From positions 55,161-119,160 of the forward strand of contig CAZAJB010000001.1 of the NCBI GenBank assembly GCA_964485345.1: a stretch of DNA of 64,000 nt. The letters run 5' to 3'. Below are positions 56,977 through 64,000 of the stretch, one piece after another; the first letter of the stretch is position 1, and every line of letters begins with the position of its first letter. The notes beneath the pieces were generated by a model. It did not search any database. It saw only the letters and a program-made list of their open reading frames with translations, and was not told where the DNA came from. This stretch comes from UBA5420 sp964485345. GTDB taxonomy: Bacteria; Bacillota; Limnochordia; Darwinibacteriales; Darwinibacteriaceae. The position numbers and the translations under genes were made by a program.

Positions 56977-58401
56977 CTAAGATAATGGAGAAAAGAGACT
57001 TACAACCGCTTCTAAAGCACGAGACAGCAGCGTTTGCTTCTTGAATTTCACGTAGTCAAGTTCCACAGAACGGCTGGCGTCAGCGCCAAGAATTGCGGCG
57101 TACTCCCGGTTCAACTCCTGGGATTCAAAATAGACAAAAAGTTCGTCGTCACGCTCCAAACTGCGGAAATTCAAGTTCACTGTACCTATACAGAGGTGGT
57201 CATCATCGATCAGCATCGTCTTGGCATGCATAATACCCTTGTACCTAAACACCCTGACGCCGCTGTCCACCAGATGCCTAAAGTAATAATTCTTGATATT
57301 GTGGTGAAACAGGCCGCCGAAGGTGTAATAACTTGAGGTCATCACGCGCACGTCAACGCCGCGCAACGCTAAGGTTTTCAGGCTCTGCAAAACGGGTTCC
57401 GACGGCGAAAAATACGGCGTTTGAATCCACAGCCTCTCTTTCGCGCTAGTAATGAGATTGAAGTAACTCATATTAATGACGTCTTGATGGATGAACCTGT
57501 TATAGAGTCCGTTCGCTACAGTCTGGGCCGGCAAATCGCCCTGTCCATGCGATTCTGGAAAATAGTGGCGTAACCGCTGCCTGAACCCTATGCGCTCCTT
57601 ACGTGTGGAAGCAATCCAATCTGACATGAAAATTTGCTGAAGATCATGGACGCCGCCCCCCGTCATGCGGATATGTGTATCTCTCCACTCCCTTCCCTTG
57701 ACCCCGAGGGCATAGCGCTCCCCTGCATTCATTCCACCTAGATAACCGATCTCACCGTCTATGATCACTAGTTTGCGGTGATTTCGGTAATTCAGAGCAC
57801 GGGCATAGGGCCGAATGCCCCGCACTTGCCCGCCTGCTTTTTTCAGTTCCCAAAAGAGGGGTCGAACAAAAGTCATGAAGCAACCAAAACTATCGTAGAG
57901 GAGTTTGACCTCCAATCCCTGCTCTGCCTTTTCCTTGAGAATGGCAATCAGTTCTTTGCCTACGGGGTCATTATGGATCGTAAAATACTGCACATGAATA
58001 TGACCCTGGGCGGCGCGCAAATCCTCAAACAAGCGCTGAAATTTCGGTTTACCGTTTGTGAAAATCTCCACAGCATTATCATCTGTAAACATGCTCCCAC
58101 ACCAGCGGGCGTGAAAGAGCTGGATGGGAGAAAGCTCTCTGCGGGACGGATTGTTACCCTTTTCTAGAATCTCATCGAGCTCCAAAAAAAGCCCTTTGTG
58201 GCGTTGACGAATTTTCCTCCGTTTATAGGACCAATAGCTCTCGCTGCCCAACAACAAGTAGATCACAAGCCCCGCCACGGGGAGAAATGCCAGTGCCAGC
58301 AGCCAGCTAAAGCGTTGGGCGGGTTTCTTCCTACTGAAAAAGACTAGAAGCATGACAAACAGTAAGTACCCAATATATAGAAGCGACAGGACTTGTCTCA
58401 T
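56977..58401 (-). CDS. cls: Cardiolipin synthase
   Basis: Phospholipase D superfamily enzyme joining two phosphatidylglycerols at the membrane. Seen: two N-terminal membrane segments (LLYIGYLLFVMLLVFF, FSWLLALAFLPVAGLVIYLL), then the two HKD motifs, His208-Arg-Lys210...Asp215 in NHRKLVIIDG and His392-Ala-Lys394...Asp399 in MHAKTMLIDD, and GGMNAGERY. 474 residues, normal. ATG at 58401 follows GGGGTAAT-type sequence. It lies 18 nt after the PAS-GGDEF gene on the same strand. Confidence 0.94.
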   Translation of the reverse strand: MRQVLSLLYIGYLLFVMLLVFFSRKKPAQRFSWLLALAFLPVAGLVIYLLLGSESYWSYKRRKIRQRHKGLFLELDEILEKGNNPSRRELSPIQLFHARWCGSMFTDDNAVEIFTNGKPKFQRLFEDLRAAQGHIHVQYFTIHNDPVGKELIAILKEKAEQGLEVKLLYDSFGCFMTFVRPLFWELKKAGGQVRGIRPYARALNYRNHRKLVIIDGEIGYLGGMNAGERYALGVKGREWRDTHIRMTGGGVHDLQQIFMSDWIASTRKERIGFRQRLRHYFPESHGQGDLPAQTVANGLYNRFIHQDVINMSYFNLITSAKERLWIQTPYFSPSEPVLQSLKTLALRGVDVRVMTSSYYTFGGLFHHNIKNYYFRHLVDSGVRVFRYKGIMHAKTMLIDDDHLCIGTVNLNFRSLERDDELFVYFESQELNREYAAILGADASRSVELDYVKFKKQTLLSRALEAVVSLFSPLS

Positions 58402-58419
58402 AGAATTACCCCTTTGTTT

Positions 58420-59685
58420 CTAATACGTCACGTCTGGCCTGTAGAGCGAATATCCATTGGGGCCGTTACGTTTCGTATGGTACATAGCTTGATCAGCGTA
58501 GTGCATCAACTCTGCCGTGTCTGTTGCATGATCTGGGAACAGGCTTGCCCCTAAGCTGATGCTGAGCACCAGCTTTGCTCCCTCATACGACACTGGCTGA
58601 GACAACGCAGCAAAGATTCGCTCTACCAAGGCAACCACATCCCCTTCCGTTTGAATATCCGTCTGCAACACCACAAACTCATCACCGCCCAAACGGCCTA
58701 CTTGGTCATTCTCTCTCAGAACGGCCTTAACTCGCTTGGCGACTAGCGCTAGGATGTAGTCCCCTGTGGCATGACCATGACTATCGTTAATGAGCTTAAA
58801 CCGGTCAATATCAAAAAGCAGTACCGCGAATTTGGACATCTTGCGCTGTGCTCGTTTCATCTCTTCATCCAGTTCGGCGATGAAACTCCGTCGATTGAGA
58901 ATGCCCGTTAAGCCATCATATCTGGCCAACCAGGCGATCTTCTCCTCGTGCTCCCTACGTTCGGTAATATTCCGGATGATGTGGATACGGATTTTCCCCC
59001 GTTCCGTTTCTGTACTTTTGGCACTGACTTCCACGGGAAAAACAGTTCCATCGGATCGCACGTGTATGCTCTCGAAAACAACCCCATCCTCATCTGCCTG
59101 CCCCATCTGCTCCTGAAAGAACGCCTGAGCCGAGGGATGGCGGATGTCCTCAATTCCTAGGAGCCGCAGCTCATCCTTGGTATAACCATAGGATTCACAA
59201 GCCTTCTCGTTTGCATTGACTATCTGTCCGGACATGTCCACAAAAAGAATGATGTCTTGAGCCTTGTCAAAAAGAACTTCGTGGATCCGAACTGCGTCTT
59301 CCGCCTTCTGGCGATAGGTGATTTCAACAAAAAAGAGGATGATGTCCTCGGTGGAGACCCGTAGTGGACGGATTAGGAAACGCCGACCCATCTCTTCGAA
59401 GTGAAAATCAAAGATCCCTGAACCATCTAGACTCTCAAGACGCTCTCGGAATGACTCCCGGCGGACTCTATCCATGGCCAGAATTTCACAGATATCCCTG
59501 CCAATTACGTCCTCTCTGGAGCGGCCAAAGACACGGGCAGCTTGATTATTCAGGTCTACCACGGGGTATCCTTGTACTGTCCCACTACGCGAGTCCCTCA
59601 AAACGGATAAGCGTACGTAGGATTCTAAGAGCGAATCGATGAGACGCTGTTCCACGTAAAATTCACCAGTTCTATTCAAGATCAA
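58420..59685 (-). CDS. PAS-PAS diguanylate cyclase
   Basis: 421 residues: PAS domain 1 (~15-130, YVRLSVLRDS, VVDLNNQAARVFGRSRE), PAS domain 2 (~135-250, IILFVDMSGQIVNANEKACESYG, IRIHIIRNITERREHE) and a C-terminal GGDEF domain (~260-415, YDGLTGILNRRSF, LLFDIDRFKLIND, GRLGGDEFVVLQ). The RxxD inhibitory site REND lies five residues before GGDEF. No membrane segment, so it senses a cytoplasmic signal. No EAL domain. TTG starts at 59685 and 59679 are both near GGAAGG; the choice is uncertain. Confidence 0.9.
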   Translation of the reverse strand: MILNRTGEFYVEQRLIDSLLESYVRLSVLRDSRSGTVQGYPVVDLNNQAARVFGRSREDVIGRDICEILAMDRVRRESFRERLESLDGSGIFDFHFEEMGRRFLIRPLRVSTEDIILFFVEITYRQKAEDAVRIHEVLFDKAQDIILFVDMSGQIVNANEKACESYGYTKDELRLLGIEDIRHPSAQAFFQEQMGQADEDGVVFESIHVRSDGTVFPVEVSAKSTETERGKIRIHIIRNITERREHEEKIAWLARYDGLTGILNRRSFIAELDEEMKRAQRKMSKFAVLLFDIDRFKLINDSHGHATGDYILALVAKRVKAVLRENDQVGRLGGDEFVVLQTDIQTEGDVVALVERIFAALSQPVSYEGAKLVLSISLGASLFPDHATDTAELMHYADQAMYHTKRNGPNGYSLYRPDVTY

Positions 59686-59793
59686 TAACCTTCCATTCTC
59701 GTCATACTATACTAACAGATTACATACTAGGAGCCCATTTCCTGCTGCAAGCTAAGTAGGCCTATTTCACATACCAAGTATTTGTTTGTCAGG

Positions 59794-59824
59794 AAGAATG
59801 CCTCCAGATGCAGGAGGCATTCTT
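59794..59824. terminator. Hairpin after the serine hydrolase gene
   Basis: A perfect 12-bp stem (aagaatgcctcc / ggaggcattctt) with a 7-nt loop, 25 nt beyond the serine hydrolase stop on the minus strand, no long U run. It probably stabilises or ends that transcript. Confidence 0.55.
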
Positions 59825-59848
59825 CGGTCATTGTATTGGCTTGGGAGA

Positions 59849-61072
59849 CTAGATGGCTCCGCCAAAAAAACCGGCGATCGCTCGCATAAAGGCTGCGGTT
59901 TCCAACTCTATCGCGTCTCCGTACTGCTCATATTCACGGTAGGCTGAGGTCTTAGCAATAACGACATTGTACTTGGGACTAACATAGATAGCTTGACCAT
60001 AGATACCCACGGCCATAAAGTCACCTTCATCGCCCCCGGGTACCCACCACTGGTAACCATACCCAAGTTTATTCTCCTTGGGTAGGAGATGGGCCTCCTC
60101 TGCTGTTACGGACGCTTGCACCCAACTCGACGGAATGATCTGTTTGCCGTTCCAGAAGCCTTCATTTAGGTAAATATTGCCAAAACGCGCTAGATCGCGG
60201 AGAATGGCATTGAAACCACCGAAGGCCGATTCCACTCCTACGCTATCTGTAAGCCAGTAGGCATCTGCCTCCATCCCCGCTGGCCGCCACAACTTGGCCT
60301 CGGTATAGGAAGCTAAGTCCATGCCGGTCGCTTCCCTCACGACCATGCCTAAGACCTGGCTATCGCTACTTGTATACTCCCAGACGGTTCCTGGTTCATA
60401 CTTACCTTCAAGCGCGAGTAAAACGTCCTCCAGAGGTCCACCTAGACCCACCGACCGCGGCGCCATGTTACTAAAATCCGAGGAGGGGTCAAAATAGTCC
60501 TCGTTGAAGCTGATGCCCGATGACATCTGTAAGACATCCTTAATAGAGACACCATTATACCCACTCACAACCAGGCTCGGCACATAATCCGTCACCGAGT
60601 CGGAGACATCCTTGATGTACCCCTCCTCGATAGCTATGCCCAACAAGGCAGAAACCACCGATTTAGACACAGACCAGACAATCGCCCTGGATGTATCCGT
60701 ATTACCCTGGAAGTACTCTTCATATAAAATCTGGTTTCCACAGGTCACAATTAGGCCCGTTGTATCCGTACCCTCGATAAACTCTGCAATGCTCTTGGTC
60801 ATCCCTGCATACTGGTACTGTTTGGGCAGCTCTTGCCGATTATATGTGAACGGAGATACATCATCCCCCGTAGCCACCAGCGTGGATGCGAATCGTTGAT
60901 CCGCGGAGCGAAAGTTTACGGCTAGCTTGGTTGGCTCGAAGAGAGTCATACCATGGTATATGCCTATAATCAGCTTGTAGTTCAGAGCAGCAAACACCAT
61001 AACGAGAAGGAGCACTACCAAGAGTCCTCGGACCAGAAGCCTTCCCAAATGGGATTTTCCTCTTTTCACCAT
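59849..61072 (-). CDS. Beta-lactamase-fold serine hydrolase (class C/esterase-like), membrane-anchored
   Basis: 407 residues. The N-terminus is a membrane anchor (LLVRGLLVVLLLVMVFAAL) with the catalytic domain outside. Seen: the catalytic SxxK, Ser134-Val-Ser-Lys137 in WSVSKSVV; Tyr233-Thr-Ser235 in EYTSSDSQ in place of the YxN motif; and SIKDVLQMSSGISF. This fold covers class C beta-lactamases, D-aminopeptidases and esterases; the YTS variant and membrane anchor do not suggest a true beta-lactamase. Start is ATG at 61072 following CAGAG. A small open frame lies upstream. Confidence 0.85.
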   Translation of the reverse strand: MVKRGKSHLGRLLVRGLLVVLLLVMVFAALNYKLIIGIYHGMTLFEPTKLAVNFRSADQRFASTLVATGDDVSPFTYNRQELPKQYQYAGMTKSIAEFIEGTDTTGLIVTCGNQILYEEYFQGNTDTSRAIVWSVSKSVVSALLGIAIEEGYIKDVSDSVTDYVPSLVVSGYNGVSIKDVLQMSSGISFNEDYFDPSSDFSNMAPRSVGLGGPLEDVLLALEGKYEPGTVWEYTSSDSQVLGMVVREATGMDLASYTEAKLWRPAGMEADAYWLTDSVGVESAFGGFNAILRDLARFGNIYLNEGFWNGKQIIPSSWVQASVTAEEAHLLPKENKLGYGYQWWVPGGDEGDFMAVGIYGQAIYVSPKYNVVIAKTSAYREYEQYGDAIELETAAFMRAIAGFFGGAI

Positions 61073-61093
61073 CTCTGTTCCCCCACTTTTCTT

Positions 61094-61141
61094 CTAAGTT
61101 TCAGCCGTCACTGCCAACACAATGGCCAAGTTTGCGCGCAT
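61094..61141 (-). CDS. Possible 15-codon leader ORF
   Basis: ATG at 61141-61139, read MRANLAIVLAVTAET, is preceded by an AAAAGGGAGG site (61148-61157) 6 nt upstream and ends 21 nt before the serine hydrolase start. It has a good ribosome site and a hydrophobic middle, but no known pattern; chance occurrence is quite possible. Confidence 0.2.
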   Translation of the reverse strand: MRANLAIVLAVTAET

Positions 61142-61286
61142 CACGCGCCTCCCTTTTCCTTGACTCTTGTCCGATTACACCAGCGGAGATGATTGATTGC
61201 CCTCCCTCTCGCCTGATTTGTGAAACACTCACATATCATGATAGTACCAGAAAACCTCATAAATGTGAATATTTTCCTACTCGCGT

Positions 61287-61301
61287 TGCAGACAGTCTGC
61301 A
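61287..61301. repeat. Short inverted repeat after the MATE gene
   Basis: Perfect palindrome TGCAGAC-a-GTCTGCA, just past the MATE stop (61315) on the minus strand. It could be part of a terminator or a regulator site for the serine hydrolase gene; nothing decides. The rest of the 242-nt gap holds only the candidate leader ORF. Confidence 0.25.
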
Positions 61302-61314
61302 GGAAAAATCCGCA

Positions 61315-62625
61315 CTAGGCAGACAATTTCGCTCTTCTTCGTTTTGCAGCTACCGTCAACGAGGTTACAGTAGATTCAGTAAGGACGAAGGCTAACCAGA
61401 CTCCTGTCATGTTCCAGATGCGGCTGAGAATCAGCACCAGGGGAACAATGATCAGTATTCCACGCCCAATGGAGATGAGAAAGGCGTCTTGGGGCTTCTC
61501 GGTGGCACTTAAATACGTTGCCTCGACAACGTTGATAGCCAGAAAGAAGAAACCAAGGAAATAGATGCGTAGTCCCTCCACTGCCATGTGGGCGATCTCA
61601 TAATTACCCTCACTGTTGAAGAGAGCTACAATCCGCTCGGAGTAGCCAAGCACACCGAGATATATGATAACAGCTAGGACAATTGCCGTCCTGAGAGCGT
61701 ATTCTCTCACCCTTTCCGTCAGTTGTATGCTTTTCACCCCATAGAGTCTGCTAGCCAGGGGCTGGGTTCCCTGGGCCAGGCCGGTGAATACTGCCACTCC
61801 AACCAGGCCCAGGTTAGCAACAATCCCATAAGCAGCCACACCGGTATTGCCCTGTAAAGCAAGAATCACTAGATTAAACGTGATCATCACAACAGCTGAT
61901 GATAGCTCCACAATCAGGGCAGAGGACCCGAGCGCGCAAATGTCGGGAAGTAAACTCCAGGCTAGCTTATCTCGGAACATGCCCAGTTTATCCTTCTGTT
62001 TAGCAAAATGAGGCGACAGCAAACTCAAGCTGATAATGGGAGCTAGACATGTGGCAAGGGCCGCCCCGAACATCCCCATATCAAGCGGATACATAAATAC
62101 ATAGTCCAGGAGTATGTTAGAAAAGCTCCCCACCAACATGGCGATCATGGCTAGTTTGGGACTGTTATCGTTGCGTACAAAGGCCAATGCGACGTTGTAC
62201 GTGATAAAAAATGGGGCAGAAACCAAGATCGTAGCCAAGTAGGTTTTGGTCATCGGCAAGGTGCTTTCGTCGGCCCCTAGCAGCTCGGCAAGATAGCCTG
62301 AGCCCAAGAGCCCAAGCAGCACGAAGAGGAGACTAATGGCTAGGCCGGCCCGCAAGGCGGTGGAAAAGACGGTGTTAGCTCCTTTGGGGCTTCCTTGCGA
62401 GTGCAAGATGCTGAATCTAGTTGCGCCACCGATTGCGATCATCAAGCCCATACCATGGATCATGCTGTAGACGGGAATGGATAGATTCAATGCTGCAAGG
62501 CCCTGGACACCTAGTTTTTGTGCAATAAAGAAGGTGTCTGCCAAAATGTAGCAGGAAAGACTGACCATGCCCAGGACGTTCAAACTGACATACCGGCAGA
62601 ATGTACGCAATAAGGATTGCTTCAT
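61315..62625 (-). CDS. MATE-family multidrug efflux transporter
   Basis: 436-residue membrane protein with about twelve segments in two repeats. Seen: ADTFFIAQKLGVQGLAALN, IGGATRFSILHSQG, FVRNDNSPKLAMIAM (MATE signature RN), FSNILLDYVFMYPLDMG, FTGLAQGTQPLASRLYG (second repeat). It would export drugs or metabolites with Na+ or H+ antiport. The ATG at 62625 sits behind AAAGGAG; the frame extends 26 codons upstream without a site. No regulator is adjacent. Confidence 0.92.
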   Translation of the reverse strand: MKQSLLRTFCRYVSLNVLGMVSLSCYILADTFFIAQKLGVQGLAALNLSIPVYSMIHGMGLMIAIGGATRFSILHSQGSPKGANTVFSTALRAGLAISLLFVLLGLLGSGYLAELLGADESTLPMTKTYLATILVSAPFFITYNVALAFVRNDNSPKLAMIAMLVGSFSNILLDYVFMYPLDMGMFGAALATCLAPIISLSLLSPHFAKQKDKLGMFRDKLAWSLLPDICALGSSALIVELSSAVVMITFNLVILALQGNTGVAAYGIVANLGLVGVAVFTGLAQGTQPLASRLYGVKSIQLTERVREYALRTAIVLAVIIYLGVLGYSERIVALFNSEGNYEIAHMAVEGLRIYFLGFFFLAINVVEATYLSATEKPQDAFLISIGRGILIIVPLVLILSRIWNMTGVWLAFVLTESTVTSLTVAAKRRRAKLSA

Positions 62626-62756
62626 CGCAAAAATTCTCCTTTCAAAAACAGAAAGGTGCCCTTCAACACTCCTTCTACGACCTAACGGAATGCTGCAGAA
62701 CACCTGACTCGTTACCCGGTGGCAAAGAATAGGTTTACGATAATTTTCTTAATCCA

Positions 62757-63902
62757 TCACTCTTCATTTCGGAACCAGCCAGATACGGCGCCATATGCTC
62801 CACGCAGATCAGAGGCCGTGTTGGCAAAAATCCCTGATTTGGTCATGCTGATCATCAGCATCAAGACCACGGGACCTAAGACCGCTCCCCACACCCCCGA
62901 AAACTGCAGACCCACATAGGTACTAAGGAGAGCTAACAAGGGGTGTAATCCTGTCTGATCGCCCATTATCTTGGGCTCTATGACCTTTCTAATCAAAAAA
63001 AACGCTATGCCAACCAAGATTAGGAAGATACCCTTATTGAGGTCTCCGACGAAGAACTCAATGCCTCCCCACGGGAGCAGCATGGCAATGGTGCCGATAA
63101 CCGGTAACAAGTCGATGAATCCAAGGAACAGTGCTATAGTAAAGGCGTAAGGCTGACCGTAGATCGTAAGGGCCACAAACATGAACAAGAAGGCAAAGGT
63201 AGCCAAGATGAGTTGTGCCCTGAGATAACCGCCCACAGCAGCTATGACCGACGTTTTGAGAAGGGAAAAGTTTTCCATGGCGCGCCTACTCGTGTACCTG
63301 TGGATCCAGTCGGAGATCAGGCTAGAATCTAGGCTGATGAAAAATAGCGCCAGGAAGAATGTTATTACGTTCACGAAAAAGGTAGCTGTGTTTGTTATTC
63401 CAGATGCTGTCGTTGATACTGTAAAGCTCACGATATTCTTGCTGAGATCCTGCACAAAGACGAGGATGCTATCCTTCGCGTCTTCTAGAACATCAATCAC
63501 GAACTCCGGCATCAACTGTGTATTAAAGGTGAGATGCTCCAAGAGCTCGTCATACTTCACAGCAATGCTTGACCAATTCTGTTGAACACTTGAAGCTAAG
63601 GAAATCACTTCTCTCACAAGCGTAGACGCCGCATAATAAACGGCAAAAGACAAGGCAATCAAGACTAAGATATTCAGAACGAATGTGGTAGCCTTCCTAG
63701 GAAGATTGATATTCTTGTTCAAACGACCCGCGAACAGGTTGATTTTTTGGGCGATGGGAACAATGATGGCAGCTCCCAGAGAAGCCATGAGAAAGGGTAA
63801 CAGGATCTGAACGAGCCTAGGCATCACAAACACCACCATGATCACAATGACACAGGCCAAGATAAGACGGACTAACAATCTCTTGTATACTGGGTCAACC
63901 AC
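62757..63902 (-). CDS. AI-2E/YtvI-family membrane protein
   Basis: 381 residues with about eight membrane segments. Seen: LLPFLMASLGAAIIVPIA at the N-terminus, FFLALFFISLDSS, YGQPYAFTIALFLGFIDLLPVIGT (the family's IDLLPxxG motif) and VIEPKIMGDQTGLHPLLALLSTYVG. The family includes AI-2 exporter-like permeases and the sporulation protein YtvI, which this one resembles in size (YtvI ~370). No AI-2 transport should be assumed. GTG at 63902 follows AGGGGGC; a sigma-A-type promoter lies upstream. Confidence 0.82.
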   Translation of the reverse strand: MVDPVYKRLLVRLILACVIVIMVVFVMPRLVQILLPFLMASLGAAIIVPIAQKINLFAGRLNKNINLPRKATTFVLNILVLIALSFAVYYAASTLVREVISLASSVQQNWSSIAVKYDELLEHLTFNTQLMPEFVIDVLEDAKDSILVFVQDLSKNIVSFTVSTTASGITNTATFFVNVITFFLALFFISLDSSLISDWIHRYTSRRAMENFSLLKTSVIAAVGGYLRAQLILATFAFLFMFVALTIYGQPYAFTIALFLGFIDLLPVIGTIAMLLPWGGIEFFVGDLNKGIFLILVGIAFFLIRKVIEPKIMGDQTGLHPLLALLSTYVGLQFSGVWGAVLGPVVLMLMISMTKSGIFANTASDLRGAYGAVSGWFRNEE

Positions 63903-63944
63903 GAGCCTTGCCCCCTATCTTGCTACCAAGCAAAATGCAGTTCC

Positions 63945-63974
63945 ATCGTATATTGTCAGGTGGTAGCCTGTCAA
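63945..63974 (-). promoter_or_regulatory. Sigma-A promoter of the AI-2E/YtvI gene
   Basis: Minus strand TTGACA (63974-63969), 18-nt spacer, TACGAT (63950-63945), about 43 nt before the GTG start. Confidence 0.55.
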
Positions 63975-64000
63975 GGGAAAATGCGCAGTGTAAAACCCCT

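Noticed and set aside
62757..63902. Calling this gene an autoinducer-2 exporter on the strength of luxS in the same window
   Set aside because: It is 40 kb from luxS, and the family is broad and includes the sporulation protein YtvI and ion antiporters, so AI-2 transport is unsupported.
1..64000. CRISPR array, insertion sequence, prophage, integron or defence island
   Set aside because: No regularly spaced repeats, transposase, integrase, capsid or terminase pattern, or known defence gene set was seen; the metabolic gene content is ordinary.

Overview
The window reads as an ordinary, densely coded chromosomal segment of an anaerobic, endospore-forming Bacillota (Firmicutes) of the clostridial/deep-branching kind. 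The signs are a CwlD-type germination amidase, a YtvI/AI-2E-type membrane protein, a CotS-like kinase-fold protein, a tyrosine T-box leader in front of tyrS, strong AGGAGG-type ribosome sites, frequent TTG/GTG starts, DegV and YlxP (DUF503). By eye the base composition is close to 50% G+C (not computed). A glutaminyl-tRNA synthetase and secreted binding proteins without a clear lipobox are less typical for the group. I see no rRNA, tRNA, CRISPR array, insertion sequence, prophage or plasmid function.

Layout, left to right. 1-5.1 kb: the 5' end of tldD, a small unknown gene, a GIY-YIG (DUF123) protein whose domain seems to start at an ATA codon, three tandem M42 aminopeptidases and a soluble PAS/chemoreceptor-signalling protein. 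5.1-12.4 kb: GDPD phosphodiesterase, dapF, a DegT-type aminotransferase, and an 863-residue fusion of a class III aminotransferase with an acyl-ACP-reductase-like domain under its own sigma-A-like promoter; then a GNAT and a secreted protein of unknown function. 12.3-19.8 kb: a ten-gene minus-strand run (pgi, manA, two related small membrane proteins, znuABC-like metal transporter, a pseudouridine synthase, two Gate-domain membrane proteins), mostly with overlapping ends.

19.9-28.2 kb: the activated-methyl/AI-2 genes mtnN and luxS (luxS coupled to a SYLF-domain gene), cwlD, glnS, a methyltransferase, a kinase-fold protein, a HAD phosphatase broken by an in-frame stop, and sfsA. 28.3-42 kb: CCA-adding enzyme, GNAT, TIM-barrel epimerase-like protein, a NYN-LOTUS-cold-shock-like RNA-associated protein, YaiI/YqxD, pckA, degV, ylxP, mnmA, a heterodimeric ABC exporter with its MarR regulator (clear promoter plus operator), and tyrS with its T-box.

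42-49.8 kb: a histidine-utilisation operon (hutH, hutU, ftcD, hutI, fchA) running through formiminoglutamate to glutamate and methenyl-tetrahydrofolate, followed by a GNAT and a cysteine desulfidase-family gene. 50-54.5 kb: a ROK regulator and a carbohydrate ABC importer (binding protein plus two permeases, no ATPase). 54.5-64 kb: ferritin-like protein, two diguanylate cyclases, rlmA, cardiolipin synthase, a beta-lactamase-fold hydrolase, a MATE exporter and the YtvI/AI-2E protein.

No single unmistakably new system stands out. The best candidates for new biology are the aminotransferase/acyl-thioester-reductase fusion, the paired unknown membrane proteins inside the metal-transport operon, and the NYN-LOTUS-cold-shock architecture. 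All functions are assigned by reading motifs and overall family resemblance; no database search was possible.
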